Below the pieces are notes generated by a model. That model made no database searches. It saw nothing but the letters and a program-made list of their open reading frames with translations, and was not told the DNA's origin. The position numbers and the translations under genes are program-made. Shown one piece after another: positions 23,191 through 34,015 of a stretch of 64,000 bases of DNA. How positions within the stretch are numbered: the stretch's first letter is position 1; each line of letters opens with the position of its first letter. This stretch comes from Aradus depressus. Its lineage: Eukaryota; Arthropoda; Insecta; Hemiptera; Aradidae. The stretch spans positions 2,046,001-2,110,000 of the forward strand of contig OY759220.1 in NCBI GenBank assembly GCA_963662175.1, given 5' to 3'.

Positions 23191-23194
23191 AATA

Positions 23195-23445
23195 ATATTA
23201 GTTAGTTATTATGACTCATGCCCGGGCTTTAACTACAAGGTCATATCGCCTACTACCAGAGCGCTCTTTCGTCACTCTGGTGTACATAAGCCCGACTATA
23301 CTATGGGAATCCTAAATTATATAGTATATATAGGTTTATTCAACTAGGCTAGGGGGTCTTTAATGAGTACACCTGAACATCGTACAGACTCGGAACCATC
23401 ACTTAACGTCCCGTCCGAAGGACGGCGTGCTCAAAGTATTTTCAC
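23195..23445 (-). mobile_element. SINE-1, body and tail
   Basis: On the minus strand it reads through the conserved interior (cgtccttcggacgggacgtt) to the tail (gactcatgcccgggc inverted). The tRNA-like head is missing. Confidence 0.85.
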
Positions 23446-23635
23446 CTCCCAGAAAAAACCTAAGAACCACCTTAATTTGAAGTGCTATACAATTCCAAAT
23501 CATATATTTATACATTATTAGTGAAAAGACAGTTTCATTACAAAATGAATATCAAATAGAGTCCTATAAAGCTTCACAGTTGACAACATACTAGAAATCT
23601 GCTCAAATAAACACTAAAAGCAACTATTTATATGG
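23446..23635. other. No recognisable gene
   Basis: AT-rich spacer between two SINEs. Confidence 0.4.
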
Positions 23636-23793
23636 GGGCCATGGTGGCCTTGCTGGCTAGAGCGTAGGGCTTGGTTTGCGGGTTCGAATCCCGTCCGGGA
23701 GTGAGTTTTAGGGGCCATGGATGTTGTCAATAACTAGATAACAACACATTGACATGACTAATATGCACCGTATATAAAGCAAAAAAAAAAAAA
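23636..23793 (+). mobile_element. SINE-2, tRNA-derived, with A tail
   Basis: The head has ggctagagcgtagggcttgg and a B box (gcgggttcgaatcccgtccg). The body ends gctaatatgcaccgt-type sequence and an A run at 23780-23793. A fuller copy is at 42074-42295. Confidence 0.75.
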
Positions 23794-24189
23794 TACTATA
23801 TCATACGTACCAGCTGTCCAGCAACCTCATTAACAAAAACATCAATCAGCTGACTGCCCAGCCTCCAGTATATAGGTACTACAGCATTACAATATTTTAG
23901 GTGAATGATAGAATTAAAGTAACATAAAAACACAATATAGGTTATTTGAATGAAAATGAGTGAGCTGAATAAATCGATGAACAATGGTTACCTAGAATTA
24001 AGGTTACAATATAGAACTTGTGCCGGGCCATTCTAGATTAACAATGAATACATAATATGACCTACTGACACACATAAATGATTCAGTTGTTAGTTATCCA
24101 AGATTATGCCCCAAAGTATTCTATATGATGACATGATGTCGTTTGTTGTTCAGCTATCTGAGTTATGAAGGAAGTTTAGGGCAACTCAT
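23794..24189. other. No recognisable gene
   Basis: AT-rich; no supported coding sequence. Confidence 0.5.
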
Positions 24190-24560
24190 TGTCGGTCACA
24201 AATTTCATGTTCACTTTTCACCAGAATTTCATGTTTTCCGCCCTCCTGTCTCCAAAAATTAGGAAAACAATTTCTCTCCTTGTCTGTGAACACGATAACT
24301 CCCGTTGAATATAATGATTATATATCGATGTTCTATGCATCCAGAACCACATAAGGGTGACACTGATTTTCAAAAGGAAACGGGGGGGATTAAAAGTGAG
24401 CTTAACACAAAACACTAATGATCCGACAAGAAATATTATATCTAAATCTAAAACACCATAAGGACGACACCTAACAATTTTTAGCCCAGAGGGGGCCAGA
24501 GGGGAGTTGCACTCAAAACCCCTAATAACAGTCTATGTAATGAAAACACGAAATTTTATA
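24190..24560. repeat. Dispersed repeat family E
   Basis: Carries aatttcatgttttccgccct, ctgtgaacacgataactccc and a related acgacacctaacaattttta stretch, as at 21790. Followed by a T run at 24629-24652. Confidence 0.45.
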
Positions 24561-24814
24561 TATTTTTCTTCTAGGGAGAGCGAAAACTTATTTAATTCGC
24601 ACTTGGGAAATACATTACCGGTAAACTTTTTTTTTTTTTTTTTTTTTTTTTTGCTCCTATTTTCCAGATTCAGTATCACAAACAGAGATTAATAAGTTAT
24701 TTATCCAAACTGTAAAAATAACCTGTTATCTCCGACGGGCGATCACAACATAAAAAACAATGTTTTGTTATGAAGGGAAAACGAACTGTTATTCTGGATC
24801 AGCTTTGGAAAACA

Positions 24815-24910
24815 TGGAAATTCCGGTAAAAACTCAACATCGATTTTCCGACCGATTACATAACTTCCCCTATACTTCATATTCCTGGCCAAGTAAATGT
24901 ACAATATTAG
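24815..24910. repeat. Dispersed repeat also seen at 10953 and 38735
   Basis: Core aaaactcaacatcgattttc, then gattacataacttcccctat. The same core lies at about 10960-11035 and 38738-38800, and inverted at 42785-42855. Confidence 0.5.
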
Positions 24911-25025
24911 TTCCATAAAATGAAACAATTAAACATTGATAATAAAACTTAAGTGTGACGTCAGTTTAGTTGTGCTCCACGTTACCATGGGTTTCTTTGG
25001 ATCACTAGAACTTTAACCAAAGTTG

Positions 25026-25213
25026 AGGGCGCCGGTAGCTCAGTGGTATGCGTGCTTGTCTTCTGAGCTCAAGATCGTGGGTTCGAAACCCGACCGAGGC
25101 CCTCTAGTTTATTTTATCTGGGAGGTAAAAAAAAACTTAAGCACGCCGTCCTTCGGATGGGACGTTAAGCGATGGTCCCAAGCCTGTACGATGTCAGGTA
25201 CTCGTTAAAGACA
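25026..25213 (+). mobile_element. SINE-1 cut off by a MITE
   Basis: Complete head with A and B boxes and body up to gtactcgttaaaga at 25213. The tail is missing, and the next base starts a different element (25214-25716). Confidence 0.85.
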
Positions 25214-25716
25214 AAAATGGCCCATTCAATGGCTCAAACAGCCCTTCGAAGGGCGGGGTTCTTTTTTGACCCTTAAGTTTCATTACATTTTATTAAAGTA
25301 CTAAAGAAACAAGGAAGAACTGTGCAGATTTTTGATACCTCAAGTAGTTCTCGGAAAAAAAACGTTTAAAGTTGCACGTTTTTCTTATTCTGAAGTTATT
25401 TTTCAACAAACAAAGAAAACCTGCAACTTTAAACGTTTTTTTTCCGAGAACTACTTAACGTATCAAAAATCTGTTTGCACAGTTCTTCCTTGTTTCTTTA
25501 GTACTTTAATAAAATGTAATGAAACTTAAGGGTCAAAAGGTAACCCCGCCCTTCGAAGGGCTTTTTGAGCCATTAAAAGGGTCATTTTTGTTTTTTCAAG
25601 GACTCCATACTATAGCTCTCGGCGAGTGCTACAACTTTAGTCCCATGCACAATTTTGATATCTCTAACCGTTTAGGAGTTATTTCACTTGTGGCCCGCTT
25701 ATCTGGGCCACCCTGT
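25214..25716. mobile_element. Foldback MITE, left end missing
   Basis: Two inverted arms (aaaaatggcccattcaatgg side and aaaagggtcatttttg side) fold on each other around about 25410. The right end, gcttatctgggccaccctgt, matches the right end of the fuller copy at 32882-33718. The left outer end is lost at the junction with the SINE. Confidence 0.8.
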
Positions 25717-25978
25717 ATATTTCCAAACCAATTCAAGAAAACCATTGATATATTTTAAGACTTAACTAGAAAAACAATAACATTTATATTTTTTTTAAAT
25801 TGCGAAATTTATGAATTTCTATTTCTTATAAAATGTTTTAAAACAATAAAACCGACTTATGTCAATTAAGGGTACATAAGGTCTATCAACTAGTTTAGTT
25901 TAGTTGACTTTATTTATAAAAATAAAATGTTTCAATCTTTGGAATAATTCATCAAACACTATTACAACTATTATTACA

Positions 25979-26370
25979 AATGACGGGGTTAGAATCAAAG
26001 AGGTCTAAGTGACGTTTTTAAAACTTTGAAGAAACTGTGCATTAAGTTTTTAACTGATTTTAAAAATCTATAATTTATCGAATCCGGAAATATTTTGTCT
26101 TCTGCTTTTATGGTGAAAGTTGCTGTTAGCAACCATAAAATTGAATAAAAATCTTAATTTCAAGGTCACTGTTGATATGTTAAGTTACTGATGTCACCAA
26201 AATGGAATAAGTGATTTGCCACTAGATATCAGCACTGGCTAGGATTTCACTTGTACAACTTTTTTCCTGAACAGAACTATCATTTTTGTACCCGATAATG
26301 CACTTAACGAAAAATTTTCAAAAATGTCACTTGGACCATTTTGATTTTGATTTTAACCCCCTCAAATATT
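25979..26370. mobile_element. Diverged MITE related to the one at 16359
   Basis: The left end tgacggggttagaatcaaag and the right end, inverse of a gtcacttggaccatttt..aaccccctca stretch, match the 16359-16610 termini with substitutions. About 390 bases; no coding capacity. Confidence 0.65.
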
Positions 26371-26656
26371 TACTAAGAATATTAAAACATATATCTAGAG
26401 TAGCGTTTACCTGCTTTCCAAGCTGAATCGTTTGATGACTTTCAGTCCACTCTATTGTAAACTGTGCGACCATCAGGTCTACCTGGATCATCAGGTATTC
26501 AGTTCGTACCCGTACCGACCTGTGTAAGAACAAAACTGTCTTTTGTTGGGGGGTTAAAGTGCCTCCAAAAGGCAACTAACGACGGGAAGATGACAGATCT
26601 CTTTGTAGGGCTGGTAGGCCGTCAGACTCTCCTCTGCATAGCAAGCGAAAGACCAG

Positions 26657-27606
26657 CCCTGTAGCCCTGTAGCCCTGTAGCCTTGTAGCCCTGTAGCCTT
26701 GTAGCCCTGTAGCCTTGTAGCCCTGTAGCCCTGCAGCCCTGTAGCCTTGTAGCCCTGTAACCTTGTAGCCCTGTAGCCCTGTAGCCTTGTAGCCCTGCAG
26801 CCCTGCAGCCCTGTAGCCTTGTAGCCCTGTAGCCCTGTAGCCCTGTAGCCCTGCAGCCCTGTAGCCCTGTAGCCCTGTAGCCTTGTAGCCCTGTAGCCCT
26901 GTAGCCCTGTAGCCCTGTAGCCCTGCAGTCCTGTAGCCCTGTAGCCCTGTAGCCCTGTAGCCCTGTAGCCTTGTAGCCCTGCAGCCCTGTAGCCTTGTAG
27001 CCCTGTAGCCCTGTAGCCCTGTAGCCTTGTAGCCCTGCAGCCCTGTAGCCCTGCAGCCATGTAGCCTTGTAGCCCTGCAGCCCTGTAGCCTTGTATCCCT
27101 GCAGCCCTGTAGCCCTGTAGCCTTGTAGCCCTGTAGCCCTGTAGCCCTGTAGCCCTGTAGCCTTGTAGCCCTGTAGCCTTGTAGCCCTGCAGCCCTGTAG
27201 CCTTGTAGCCCTGTAGCCCTGTAGCCCTGCAGCCCTGCAGCCCTGTAGCCCTGTAGCCCTGTAGCCCTGTAGCCTTGTAGCCCTGCAGCCCTGTAGCCCT
27301 GCAGCCCTGTAGCCCTGCAGCCCTGTAGCCCTGCAGCCCTGCAGCCCTGTAGCCTTGTAGCCCTGCAGCCCTGTAGCCTTGTAGCCCTGCAGCCCTGTAG
27401 CCCTGTAGCCCTGTAGCCCTGCAGCCCTGTAGCCCTGTAGCCCTGTAGCCCTGTAGCCCTGTAGCCCTGCAGCCCTGCAGCCCTGTTGCCCTGTAGCCCT
27501 GTAGCCTTGTAGCCCTGCAGCCCTGTAGCCCTGTAGCCCTGCAGCCCTGTAGCCTTGTAGCCCTGCAGCCCTGTAGCCTTGTAGCCCTGCAGCCCTGTAG
27601 CCTTGT
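26657..27606. repeat. 8-bp tandem repeat, about 119 units
   Basis: The unit is ccctgtag with variants ccttgtag and ccctgcag. On the minus strand it is open through all 950 bases and gives a repeat of eight residues (LQGYRATG with Cys/Ala and Lys variants). Since 8 and 3 share no factor, all three minus frames give the same peptide. This explains the 346- and 168-codon frames at 26622-27662 and 26554-27060. No introns, conserved start or domain support a gene, so I call it a repeat. Confidence 0.9.
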
Positions 27607-28513
27607 CTACGGTTCTTATTTAGCAATGTCTTATTTTTTGAATTATATTTTCTTTTAAACAAAAGTAGACTTCATTCTTAAATTTGAAAAAAAAATCGTC
27701 AATGAATGTACCAACTAAGCTCTCTTTCTCCCTCTGAAACCAATTTTGCTGAAAATTAATAGGTGTCTTACTGAGGGACTTTTGAATAATCTTAATAAAT
27801 GTCGTCTATATTATTTTGGGTTGAACTCCTTCTTCCCTTTCGTTGAAAATCGACAGATATCGTCTTTCTTGAGTTCTGGATCCAGATAAAAAAATGTGGT
27901 CTCGATATATCGTTACATAGCAGTTACATGAAGAAATATTGTTCCATTGTTTTTATTTTCAACAAATAAAATAAAATATATGATTCTCAAAATGTTCATT
28001 ACGATATGGTAGTCCTGTTGCAATACTTAGGTTATCGATCTTCATAATTAGTCAAAAGTTGAACCTTTCTGTTGCAGCACTTTCTCATCCACTTATTTAA
28101 AAACCTTTTTTCATTACACAGATATTTTGTGCCAATATTCAGTTCTATAAAATTTAAATAAACATTGTTTTAATAACTGCTTCATGCCTTTAGGGCCTTT
28201 TCTTAACAATAATATTTTTTTTACAATTCTGCTAATTAACTTGTGTTTTGTTTGTCTATTTCATTATATTTATATTTTTCTTGGTCTCTGTCAGTGAGAG
28301 AAAAAGAGCTACAACAAAAAAAATACTAGGAGAATAACAGGTTATTTCAACAGTTGAGGTTCATAACCTATTAATCTCCTCTATTGTTACTGGGTGTGTT
28401 ATTTTTTAATTTAAGTAGCAGTTTATACTATTGAAAGAAAATAGGTGTAAAAAAATAACAGATTACTAAATAACGACCCATCGCTCTGAGCGCAGAGTGG
28501 CGTCAAATACATG
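27607..28513. other. No recognisable gene
   Basis: AT-rich sequence with no supported frames or repeats. Confidence 0.5.
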
Positions 28514-29130
28514 CAGGGGCGTAGCCAGGGGGGGGAGGGCAGGGGGGGGGGGGGGGCACGGCCAGAGCAAAAAACCAAGATAAAAATTAAATAAACTAAA
28601 AAAATTGTTTTTATTAAAAATGGATTGCTTGCAAGTTACCAATAGGATCTTCCTAAATCAGCAATCAGCTGTTATGTAAATGTACATGTACAAAACAAGT
28701 CATATTACATTTATTTAAGTATATATGAATTCCATCATTTCATTTCCCCGCTCAAAATTGTCATTTATGTTATACTTTATACTCTTAAAGCTGATTTTAC
28801 ACGCGCTGTAAAAATGCAAAGCGCAGCAGCAGCAAATGCACGCTATTGGATGTGAGTCATTTAATTCTAAAAGCACAGAAACCATAGCGTGCATTTGCTG
28901 CTGCTGCGCTTTGCATTTTTGCTGCTCATGTAAAGTCAACTTAAGTATTACAGTCAGTGGTTATTACCTCAGGGGGAGCTTCTAGAGGTCCGAGTCTTAA
29001 ATGAATAACAAAAAGTCTGCAACGCTAACCGTGGAAACTGTGGGGTGTGCCCACGGGAGTCTATACCCCTCACCCTCGTAGCCTAACTTTGCCCCCCCCC
29101 CCCCCCTGCTCAAAATCCTGGCTACGCCCG
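28514..29130. mobile_element. MITE with GGGGCGTAGCCAGG termini, copy 2, with an internal hairpin
   Basis: Termini caggggcgtagccagg and cctggctacgcccg match copy 1 at 2488-2970. The interior (gagcaaaaaaccaagataaa and so on) is also shared. This copy has about 170 extra bases that complete a hairpin: 28810-28844 is perfectly inverted at 28886-28920 with a 41-base loop. It ends only about 150 bases before the first agrin-like exon. Confidence 0.8.
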
Positions 29131-29287
29131 TCAATACTTGGGTATATAATCAAACGTACCATAGGAAGGCATCCCACATTATCCAAACATGTAACGAAAC
29201 AAACTTTATGTCAGTAATTAGGTAATTTGTTTTTCGAAAAACGTTTTCAACGAGAACACTTATAAGGAACACTTATACCTTGTGCAG

Positions 29288-29503
29288 GTCTGAACCCTTG
29301 CGGCCAGCTGCGATGTGAGTACGGTGCTGTCTGTGAGGTGGACCTGCAAGGCCGCGCTGCCTGCAACTGCGGCCCCAACTGTGAAGAGGTCATGCGGCCT
29401 GTTTGCGGCTCTGATGGACTCACTCATCAGTCGGCCTGTCATCTCAAGCGTGACGCCTGTCTCAACCGGACCAACGTTCACCTCCTCCATGCCGGCTCCT
29501 GTG
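29288..29503 (+). CDS. Agrn: Agrin-like gene, exon a: follistatin/Kazal module
   Basis: Starts after a tgtgcag acceptor and ends before gtaaca. Phase 1 at both borders (216 bases). The translation begins GLNPCGQLRCEYGAVCEVD, then CNCGPNCEEVMRPVCGSDG, and ends with LHAGSCG. That is a follistatin N-lobe (C...C.YGA.C) plus a Kazal core (C......PVCGSDG.T...C.....AC). In agrin such modules lie in the secreted N-terminal half that binds other matrix partners; most are not active protease inhibitors. The module is complete. Preceding exons must exist but were not found in the window. It could in principle belong to another Kazal-rich matrix protein; the later domain order favours agrin. Confidence 0.85.
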
Positions 29504-29923
29504 GTAACAACAATATTATATTATATATATCATGCTTCTCTGTTGTATGTCATGAACGTTCATACTTTTCTACGTTAAAACATAACGTGGTAATTGGATA
29601 CGTCATACAATTTGGTGCAACAAAATAACTAATACATTTTAAAAACAAGAACTTGTTTCACATCTGCATATATTAGTATAATTCAGGAGTGGCCAACCCG
29701 CGGCCCGCCTTCAATAACTTTACGGCCCGCCAGATTCATCACAATTTTACAAAATATGTTTTTGCACAAAACATTTGCAAATAGACGCATTGAGATCGAC
29801 TAGCAAAAGCCAAGTGAAAGATATTTAACATTTTTGCAGAGATATTGTGAAACACTTGATAAAAATAATTAAAACGTATGTTTTTTTAAAAATATTGTCT
29901 ATTTCACAAATAAAATATAGTAT

Positions 29924-29955
29924 GGGAGTACTTTCGGTATTGCTACCATCTTCAG
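29924..29955 (-). ncRNA. Candidate hammerhead ribozyme core (PLE family 2)
   Basis: Minus strand: CTGAAGA, T, GGTA, GCAA, TACC, GAAA, GTACTCCC. The conserved CUGANGA and GAAA boxes flank a 4-bp stem with a GNRA-type loop. AGTACT could serve as a short stem III in a dimer, with a CUC cleavage triplet. Stem I pairing is weak. Confidence 0.5.
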
Positions 29956-30461
29956 CCACGACTTAACAAGTTCAAGTTGTAGTTGAAGTTCAACTAGGTA
30001 GTTTACAATCCAAGCGGTAGGTAGATATCCTTTTTCAGCCCCTATGGGGTTTTCCTATCCCTTCTGTACAGTTAGTATTTGAAATATGTAAAAACATAAA
30101 AAATGACATTTCGTCCCAAATTGGGATCTTGAAAATAAAAAATTTGAATTAGTATGTGTTGATTAAATGCACATATGAAGTGAATTAAAGATAACAATTG
30201 TTAAAATATGAATAAAAATAAAATAAAAAGTTTTATAAAATAAAATACCTAGGTATCAACACATACTAATTCAAATTTTTTATTTTCAAGATCCCAATTT
30301 GGGACGAAATGTCATTTTTTATGTTTTTACATATTTCAAATATTAACTGTACTGAAAGGATAGGAAAACCCCGTAGGGGCTGAAAAAGGATACCTACCTA
30401 CCTACCGTTTGGATTGTAAACTACCTAGTTGAACTTCAATTTAGTATTTGTTAAGTCGTGG

Positions 30462-30493
30462 CTGAAGATGGTAGCAATACCGAAAGTACTCCC
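30462..30493 (+). ncRNA. Candidate hammerhead ribozyme core (PLE family 2)
   Basis: Identical core to 29924-29955, on the opposite strand, in the other arm of the same foldback. Preceding bases GG could pair with CC after the cleavage triplet as the start of stem I. Confidence 0.5.
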
Positions 30494-31009
30494 ATATTAT
30501 ATATTATTTGTGAAATAGACAATATTTTTTTTAAACATACCTTTTCTTTATTTTTACTAAGTGAAAGAGTTGAGAAACAAATATCTCACTAAGTAATTAA
30601 ATAAATTAAATATTATTCGATAATTCCATTATTATATTATCTATGTTTATATGAATGAATAATAATAATAATTCTGTTTTACATTTTCACTCCAAAACAT
30701 TTTTATAATGGGTCCAAATCTAATATGGGGATATATAATTTTATATGCGGCCCGCGGGATTATAATGCATATCCAAAGCAGCCCACGATATCTTTTGGGT
30801 TGGCACCCCTGATCTAATTCCATAACAGAAACAAACATATAGTGTACCTGTTTCGACTTACACCCCGTTCTTTCCTCGTATCATTAACATTGTTTCACAC
30901 TCCTATTATTTATAGAACTTCTTCTTTAAACCAATACATTATCATTGTCAGGATTCGAACAAAAGATATGGTTGATAAAGATAAAGTTGCGTTTTATATA
31001 AAATCCATT

Positions 31010-31231
31010 GGGACTGAATAGAGATCTCAGCCCGCAAACCGGGCGAAGAGTGGGGGCGACCCACCCCCCTGCTCAAAATCCTGGCTACGCCCCAGTTATA
31101 CTCAATACTTTAACTTTTTAAGGGAATTCAACATTTTTAGCCGAGATATTTTGAAACACTTAATAAAAAATAAAGAAAAACATGTATATATTTTTTTTAA
31201 TATTGTCTATTTCCCAAAATATATATAATAT
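31010..31231. repeat. Segment duplicated at 31670-31945
   Basis: gagatctcagcccgcaaacc, gggcgaagagtgggggcgac, the MITE end aaaatcctggctacgcccc, and the PLE-like catttttagccgagatattt occur in the same order here and at 31670-31945. This implies a local duplication of a MITE end plus PLE tail. Confidence 0.6.
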
Positions 31232-31263
31232 GGGAGTACTTTCGGTACTGCTACCATCTTCAG
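31232..31263 (-). ncRNA. Candidate hammerhead ribozyme core (PLE family 2)
   Basis: Minus strand: CTGAAGA, T, GGTA, GCAG, TACC, GAAA, GTACTCCC. Only the loop differs from the two copies at 29.9 and 30.5 kb (GCAG for GCAA). It lies next to a GIY-YIG coding relic. Confidence 0.5.
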
Positions 31264-31289
31264 AGGCGATGTACTTAAAAAAGAGGACT

Positions 31290-31520
31290 GTTGGGTAGGT
31301 TCCAGAACGAATAATACATTATACAACATACATCTCAACAGTACTAAAGAAAAAGGAAACACAGAAGAAAAAAGTGGGGTTTACTGTCTAAAATGTAGTT
31401 TTTGTAATTTTGTTTACATAAGTCAAACTGGGAGACAATTTAGAAATAAGGTAAAAGAACACGTATCAGAAATAGGCTTAAACATTGACACAACACACCT
31501 CAGTGAAATTAAATCGTAAA
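31290..31520 (+). pseudogene. Penelope-like element GIY-YIG endonuclease relic
   Basis: The + strand reads NNTLYNIHLNSTKEKGN then SGVYCLKCSFCNFVYISQTG, RQFRNKVKEHVSEIG. The GVY, Y-I-x-Q-T-G-R and EH pattern is the GIY-YIG endonuclease domain of Penelope-like retroelements (usually YIGQTGR; here G is replaced by S). It stops at about 31517 and lacks any RT part. It is clearly different from the 56.7-60.5 kb PLE. It identifies the surrounding tail and hammerhead-like repeats as PLE derived. Confidence 0.7.
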
Positions 31521-31669
31521 AAAATTTATTTTTTACAAATTTTTATTTAAGATTTTCAGATTCTTCCCATAATACTAGGTTTTCAGGTATTTTCAGTTTT
31601 CTTATACGAGCAATACTTTTCGAGATATTGGTCTTTGAAAGTTGCGTTTTAGTTAAAATCAATTGGAAG

Positions 31670-31950
31670 TGGATTCACAGAGATCTCAGCCCGCAAACCG
31701 GGCGAAGAGTGGGGGCGACCCCCCCCCCCCACCCCACCCCCGCCCTGCATAAAATCCTGGCTACGCCCCTGTCAATTTCACATGTATCTTTTCATATTGA
31801 ACCAATTATGTACTTTTATACTTCCCCAGTTATACTCAATACTTTCTAAGGGAACTTAACATTTTTAGCCGAGATATTTTGAAACTTAATGAAAAATAAA
31901 GAAAAACGTATGTTTAAAAAAAAAAATATATTGTCTATTTCACAAGATGA
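31670..31950. repeat. Second copy of the 31010 segment
   Basis: Same order of blocks as 31010-31231, with about 70 extra bases between the MITE end and the PLE tail. Breaks off at ctatttcacaagatg, before the hammerhead core. Confidence 0.6.
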
Positions 31951-32034
31951 AGATTTCACAGAAGAATTGAATAGGATTCGAATGAGAGATATTAGAAGAA
32001 AAGTTGAAGTTCCCCGGGCAATGCCGGATATTAC

Positions 32035-32830
32035 TGCTAGTCTAAATTAATAAAGCTGAAACGGGGTTCGTTTGTTTGTTTCAGCATCACGCTCAAACCG
32101 CTAGACGGATTTTTATGAAACTTCACATGTAGCATCCTTTTGAGCCCGATTGAATAATAGGGTATGTGACGTCTCAAAATTATTTATATCGGGAAAGTCC
32201 CCTCCGAAGGACGACGTGCTCAAGGTTATTTTCAACCCAAGAGAAAATTCACCTCTCATTATCGAGTATCTGACATTCGATAAGGCCCTGAGTCACCGCT
32301 TGAAGTCCCGTCCGAAGGACGACGTGCTCAAGGTTGTTTTTAACTTCCCAGTTAAAACATCTGACATAAAGTGCCTCGGCTAGATTTCCAAGACGCGATC
32401 CTGAGCTCATTAGACACCAAATATAAAGAAAAACTAAGTTTCCGTTTGGCTCCAACTAAAATTATCAAGGAAGAAATCTTCTATATTAGTAAAGCTGAAA
32501 CGGGTTTGTGTGTTGCAGCATCACGCCCAAACCGCTGGACGGATCTTCATGCTACTCCACATGTAGCATCCTTTTGACCCCCATTGAATAATAGGCTATG
32601 TGGCGTCCCAAAATTTTGAACGGGAGGGGGGTTGTAAGAGGGGCCTAAGCACAAAAATTGTTCTAGCGCATTAACGGATGGACAGATTATCATGAAATTT
32701 CACATGTAGTATTCTTAAAAGCCAAGTTGAAAAATAGGCTCTGTGGCGTTCATAAATTTTGAACGGGAGGGGGGGTTGTGGGGGTAGGCCTTAGCATAAA
32801 GATACCGGTAACTCATTAACTAATTTATAT
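32035..32830 (-). repeat. Dispersed repeat family A, inverted relative to 361-1476
   Basis: Starts aattaataaagctgaaacgg, then cagcatcacgctcaaaccgc, then units with cacatgtagcatcctttt and a G-rich box (gaacgggagggggg). A second head occurs near 32490. Between them (32190-32385) lie two copies of a SINE-1-like block (cgtccgaaggacgacgtgct). Confidence 0.65.
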
Positions 32831-32881
32831 TTGTTTTCCTTTACAGAACATTGAAAACGTATTCCAACTGTAGTTGTTTAT

Positions 32882-33718
32882 ACAGGGTGGCCCAGATAAG
32901 CGGGCCAGAAGTGAAATAACTCCTAAACGGTTAGAGATATCAAAATTGTGCATAGGTATAAAGTTGTAGAACTCACCGAGAGCTATAGTATGGCGTCCTT
33001 GAAAAGACAAAAATGACCCCTTTAATGGCTCAAACAGCCCTACGAAGGGCGGGGTTCCCTTTTGACCCTTAAGTTTCATTACATTTTATTAAAGTACTAA
33101 AGAAACAAGGAAGAACTGTACAAACAGATTCTTGATACGTCAAATAGTTCTCGGAAGAAAAAACGTTTAAAGTTTCACGTTTTTCTTATTCTGAAGTTAT
33201 TATTTTCCGCGCACTCACCAATCACCAACACCATATCCACAATTTCGCTAGAGGAGTACATTGCAAATGCTGTAAATAAGTAATTCCATTTCACTGTAAG
33301 TCGTTCTCTCTTAATCCTTAAACTTCTCTAATAGTTTTCTAATTCCTCTGCATCAAAATACATGAGTAATAAGCGGTGGTAGTTTGTTGGAATTTAATAA
33401 CTTCAGAATAAAAAAATGTGCAACTTTAAACGTTTTTTTTCCAAGAACTACTTGACGTATCAAAAATCTGTTTGCACAGTTCTTCCTTGTTTCTTTAGTA
33501 CATATTTTAGTAAAATGTAATTAAACTCAAGGGTCAAAAGGGAACCCCGCCCTTCGTAGGGCTGTTTGAGCCATTAAAAGGGTCATTTTTGTCTTTTCAA
33601 GGACGCCATACTATAGCTCTCGGCGAGTGCTACATCTTTAGTCCCATGCACAATTTTGATATCTCTAACCGTTTACGAGTTACTTCCCTTGTGACCCACT
33701 TATCTGGGCCACCCTGTA
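32882..33718. mobile_element. Foldback MITE, both ends present
   Basis: Ends acagggtggcccagataagc and gcttatctgggccaccctgt-type sequence (here ccacttatctgggccaccct), flanked by TA on each side, fit a Tc1/mariner-type target. The arms (about 300 bases each) are inverted copies; a unique insert of about 190 bases lies at the centre (33208-33395). No transposase. The minus-strand frame 32825-33079 is not a gene. Confidence 0.8.
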
Positions 33719-33894
33719 TACTCTGTAAATTTACTTAATACCTTTTTTAAGACAATTTAGTTTAAGGCAAATTGGATTGATAAACAAACCTAAAAATAAT
33801 GAGGTATAATTTTTTTTGCAGGTATTTTTAATTTATCTTAAGCCACAACTTGACAAACAATACTACACTATCAGGCAAGGCTCATATATAATAT

Positions 33895-34015
33895 ATTCTT
33901 TATTTTAATTATTAATTTTTTTAAATTGTATTTACATACATTTATATAATATATAGAGTGAAGAAATAACAAATGTAAATACAATTTAAAAAAATTAATA
34001 ATTAAAATAAAGGAG
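33895..34015. repeat. Near-perfect palindrome, 40-bp arms
   Basis: ctttattttaattattaatt followed by tttttaaattgtatttacat is inverted at 33976-34015. Flanking sequence is related to that at about 46820-46970. Confidence 0.7.

Larger units (their letters stand above)
29684..30811. mobile_element. hAT-like element ends enclosing a foldback Penelope-type insertion
   Basis: The left end caggagtggccaacccgcgg and the right end (gggttggcacccctg, with gcggcccgcggg inside) are inverted and resemble hAT non-autonomous ends (CAGGGGTG). Flanking 8-mers gtataatt (29676) and atctaatt (30812) match at 6 of 8. Inside, 29870-30130 is inverted at 30245-30545: each arm carries the end sequence of a Penelope-like family, including a candidate hammerhead core. 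No transposase remains. Nesting order (PLE end into hAT-like MITE) is inferred. Confidence 0.55.

Noticed and set aside
26554..27662. 346- and 168-codon open frames as a repetitive-protein gene
   Set aside because: They arise from an 8-bp repeat that is stop-free on one strand. No intron, domain or promoter evidence supports them, so I list only the repeat.
29260..29490. Minus-strand frame over exon a, and similar frames over exons b, e, f and g
   Set aside because: Frames opposite GC-rich Kazal exons; only the + strand shows Cys spacing and splice sites.
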